From Polydactylus sextarius (Eukaryota > Chordata > Actinopteri > Polynemidae), in contig CM028906.1 in the NCBI GenBank assembly GCA_016801845.1, positions 3,272,501 to 3,336,500 on the forward strand: a DNA stretch of 64,000 nt, written 5' to 3'. Each line of letters starts with the position of its first letter. Position 1 is the first letter of the stretch. The position numbers were made by a program, and so were the translations under genes. The notes under the pieces are model-generated. The model did not search any database. It was given only the letters and a program-made list of their open reading frames with translations, and had not been told where the DNA came from. Positions 63,031 through 64,000 of this stretch are shown here, one piece after another.

Positions 63031-64000
63031 TTCTTTCTTCAAGACCACCTCTCCTTGGGGAGCATATGCGACGCAGCGATCCAACACTAATTCTACTGCC
63101 TCTGCTCAGTTATAATCCAATCTGCTCTACTGGGGAAACAGAGGAAGGCGCTAAGGAAAAAAAAAAAGACAGAAGAGGAGGAGGAGGAGGAAGAGGCCCC
63201 ACAAATAAGTAAATAACTCTGTTGTCTTTCTGACGAATGGATGACTGAAATTTTCCTTTCACACAAATTCCTTTGATTTAATCTTACCAAATGTGCCATA
63301 TATGTGAGGATGAACATGGCGCAATCAAATTTTTTTATATCAAAAATTATGTGTCTCTGCCCCAATTTTTTTTTTTTTTTAAATGAGACACTATATTTCA
63401 AGCAAAAACAGAATTACAGATTGGAACTGCATTTCCTTTGCACATTCCTCCAGAGATGCTCTTTCTTTTTCTTTTTTTTCAGTGTAATCACTTTAAAATT
63501 CAGGGCTGCCCAACTTCCACAGAAGAAGAACATGAATATTTCACCCTCTGCAAATGAGGGCTTGGCATCAAATTCCTTGATGGCGGTGATTATGATGGGG
63601 TAATTAGTGAGTTGGGTGCATGATGATGATTGTCATTATTGTTGCCCTCATCAGACACTGTCAGTCACAGCTCATGTGATGTTGTAAATACCATAAAGGA
63701 CAAAATGCACCAACGCATCCATATGACAGGGTATGTTCACCACACATCATGTCTCTACACCAAATCACAGATGAAAGGATGTTAGCACATGGAATATTAA
63801 TTTAACACAACTGATGGAGGGTAAGCAATTACATAAGCAAAATACAATTATTGATGAACATGTACAGTAGGTTCATTATTTTCAAGGTAAAAATGATTAT
63901 TAAACATGCACATGCAGTGTGGAGTGAGTTGAATCACTTATTTAACAGAACATCAGTCACTGTTTCTAACAGCAGCTTTTCATACAAGAGCAATGATGGC
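63031..64000. other. Non-coding right end of window
   Basis: A GAG/GGA run lies at 63172-63196 and T runs at 63366-63380 and 63468-63479. No gene recognised. Confidence 0.4.

Noticed and set aside
62846..63087. ORFs with CVCVCV and REREQ runs
   Set aside because: They translate the (CT)n-(CA)n repeat.
1..64000. CRISPR arrays, bacterial operons or a phage system
   Set aside because: The DNA has spliced genes and vertebrate retroelements; no regularly spaced repeats or prokaryotic gene layout were seen.

Overview
The window looks like nuclear DNA of a ray-finned (teleost, probably percomorph) fish. It is AT-rich, has short GT-AG introns, many (CA)n, (TA)n and poly(A) tracts, and carries fragments of repeat families typical of teleosts: Rex-like and L1-like LINEs, tRNA-derived SINEs, Tc1-like transposons and MITE-like elements. 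Family names for these repeats come from recognising sequence patterns by eye; no library search was run.

The only confident protein-coding genes are two complete four-exon genes at the left end, both on the minus strand. They encode guanylate cyclase-activating proteins (GUCA1/GCAP family), the neuronal calcium sensors that regulate photoreceptor guanylate cyclase. Gene B (exons within 4155-5640) lies upstream of gene A (exons within 873-2021), head to tail, with about 2.1 kb between coding regions. Both have the same intron phases (0, 0, 1), three canonical calcium-binding EF-hands (EF2-EF4) and a degenerate EF1 with the ECPSG motif. They are tandem paralogues of GCAP2-like type; the exact fish paralogue cannot be assigned here. 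Gene A has a TATA box and a cluster of nuclear-receptor half-sites upstream. Gene B has CRX/OTX-like TAATC sites upstream.

From about 5.7 kb to the right end no convincing host gene was found. This 58-kb stretch is intergenic, or lies within introns of a larger gene. Notable pieces are: an internally deleted L1-like LINE (8.6-9.6 kb); a dispersed repeat present twice (9.6 and 48.4 kb) whose roughly 90-bp inner segment is inverted between copies; a decayed multi-exon repeat-gene fragment (9.9-10.5 kb); another dispersed repeat in opposite orientation at 12.8 and 49.4 kb, the second copy carrying about 0.9 kb of extra DNA; Rex-like LINE ends at 21.8 and 37.4 kb; a decayed LINE reverse transcriptase at 28.7 kb; a 63-bp direct duplication at 34.1/34.6 kb; a SINE followed by a decayed LINE with a YMDD motif (51.5-52.9 kb); a tRNA-derived SINE (54.1 kb); and two Tc1-like transposon remnants (54.4 and 61.6-62.5 kb). 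Nothing resembling a new multi-gene system was found. The most interesting items are the GCAP tandem pair with atypical N-termini and several structured non-coding segments.
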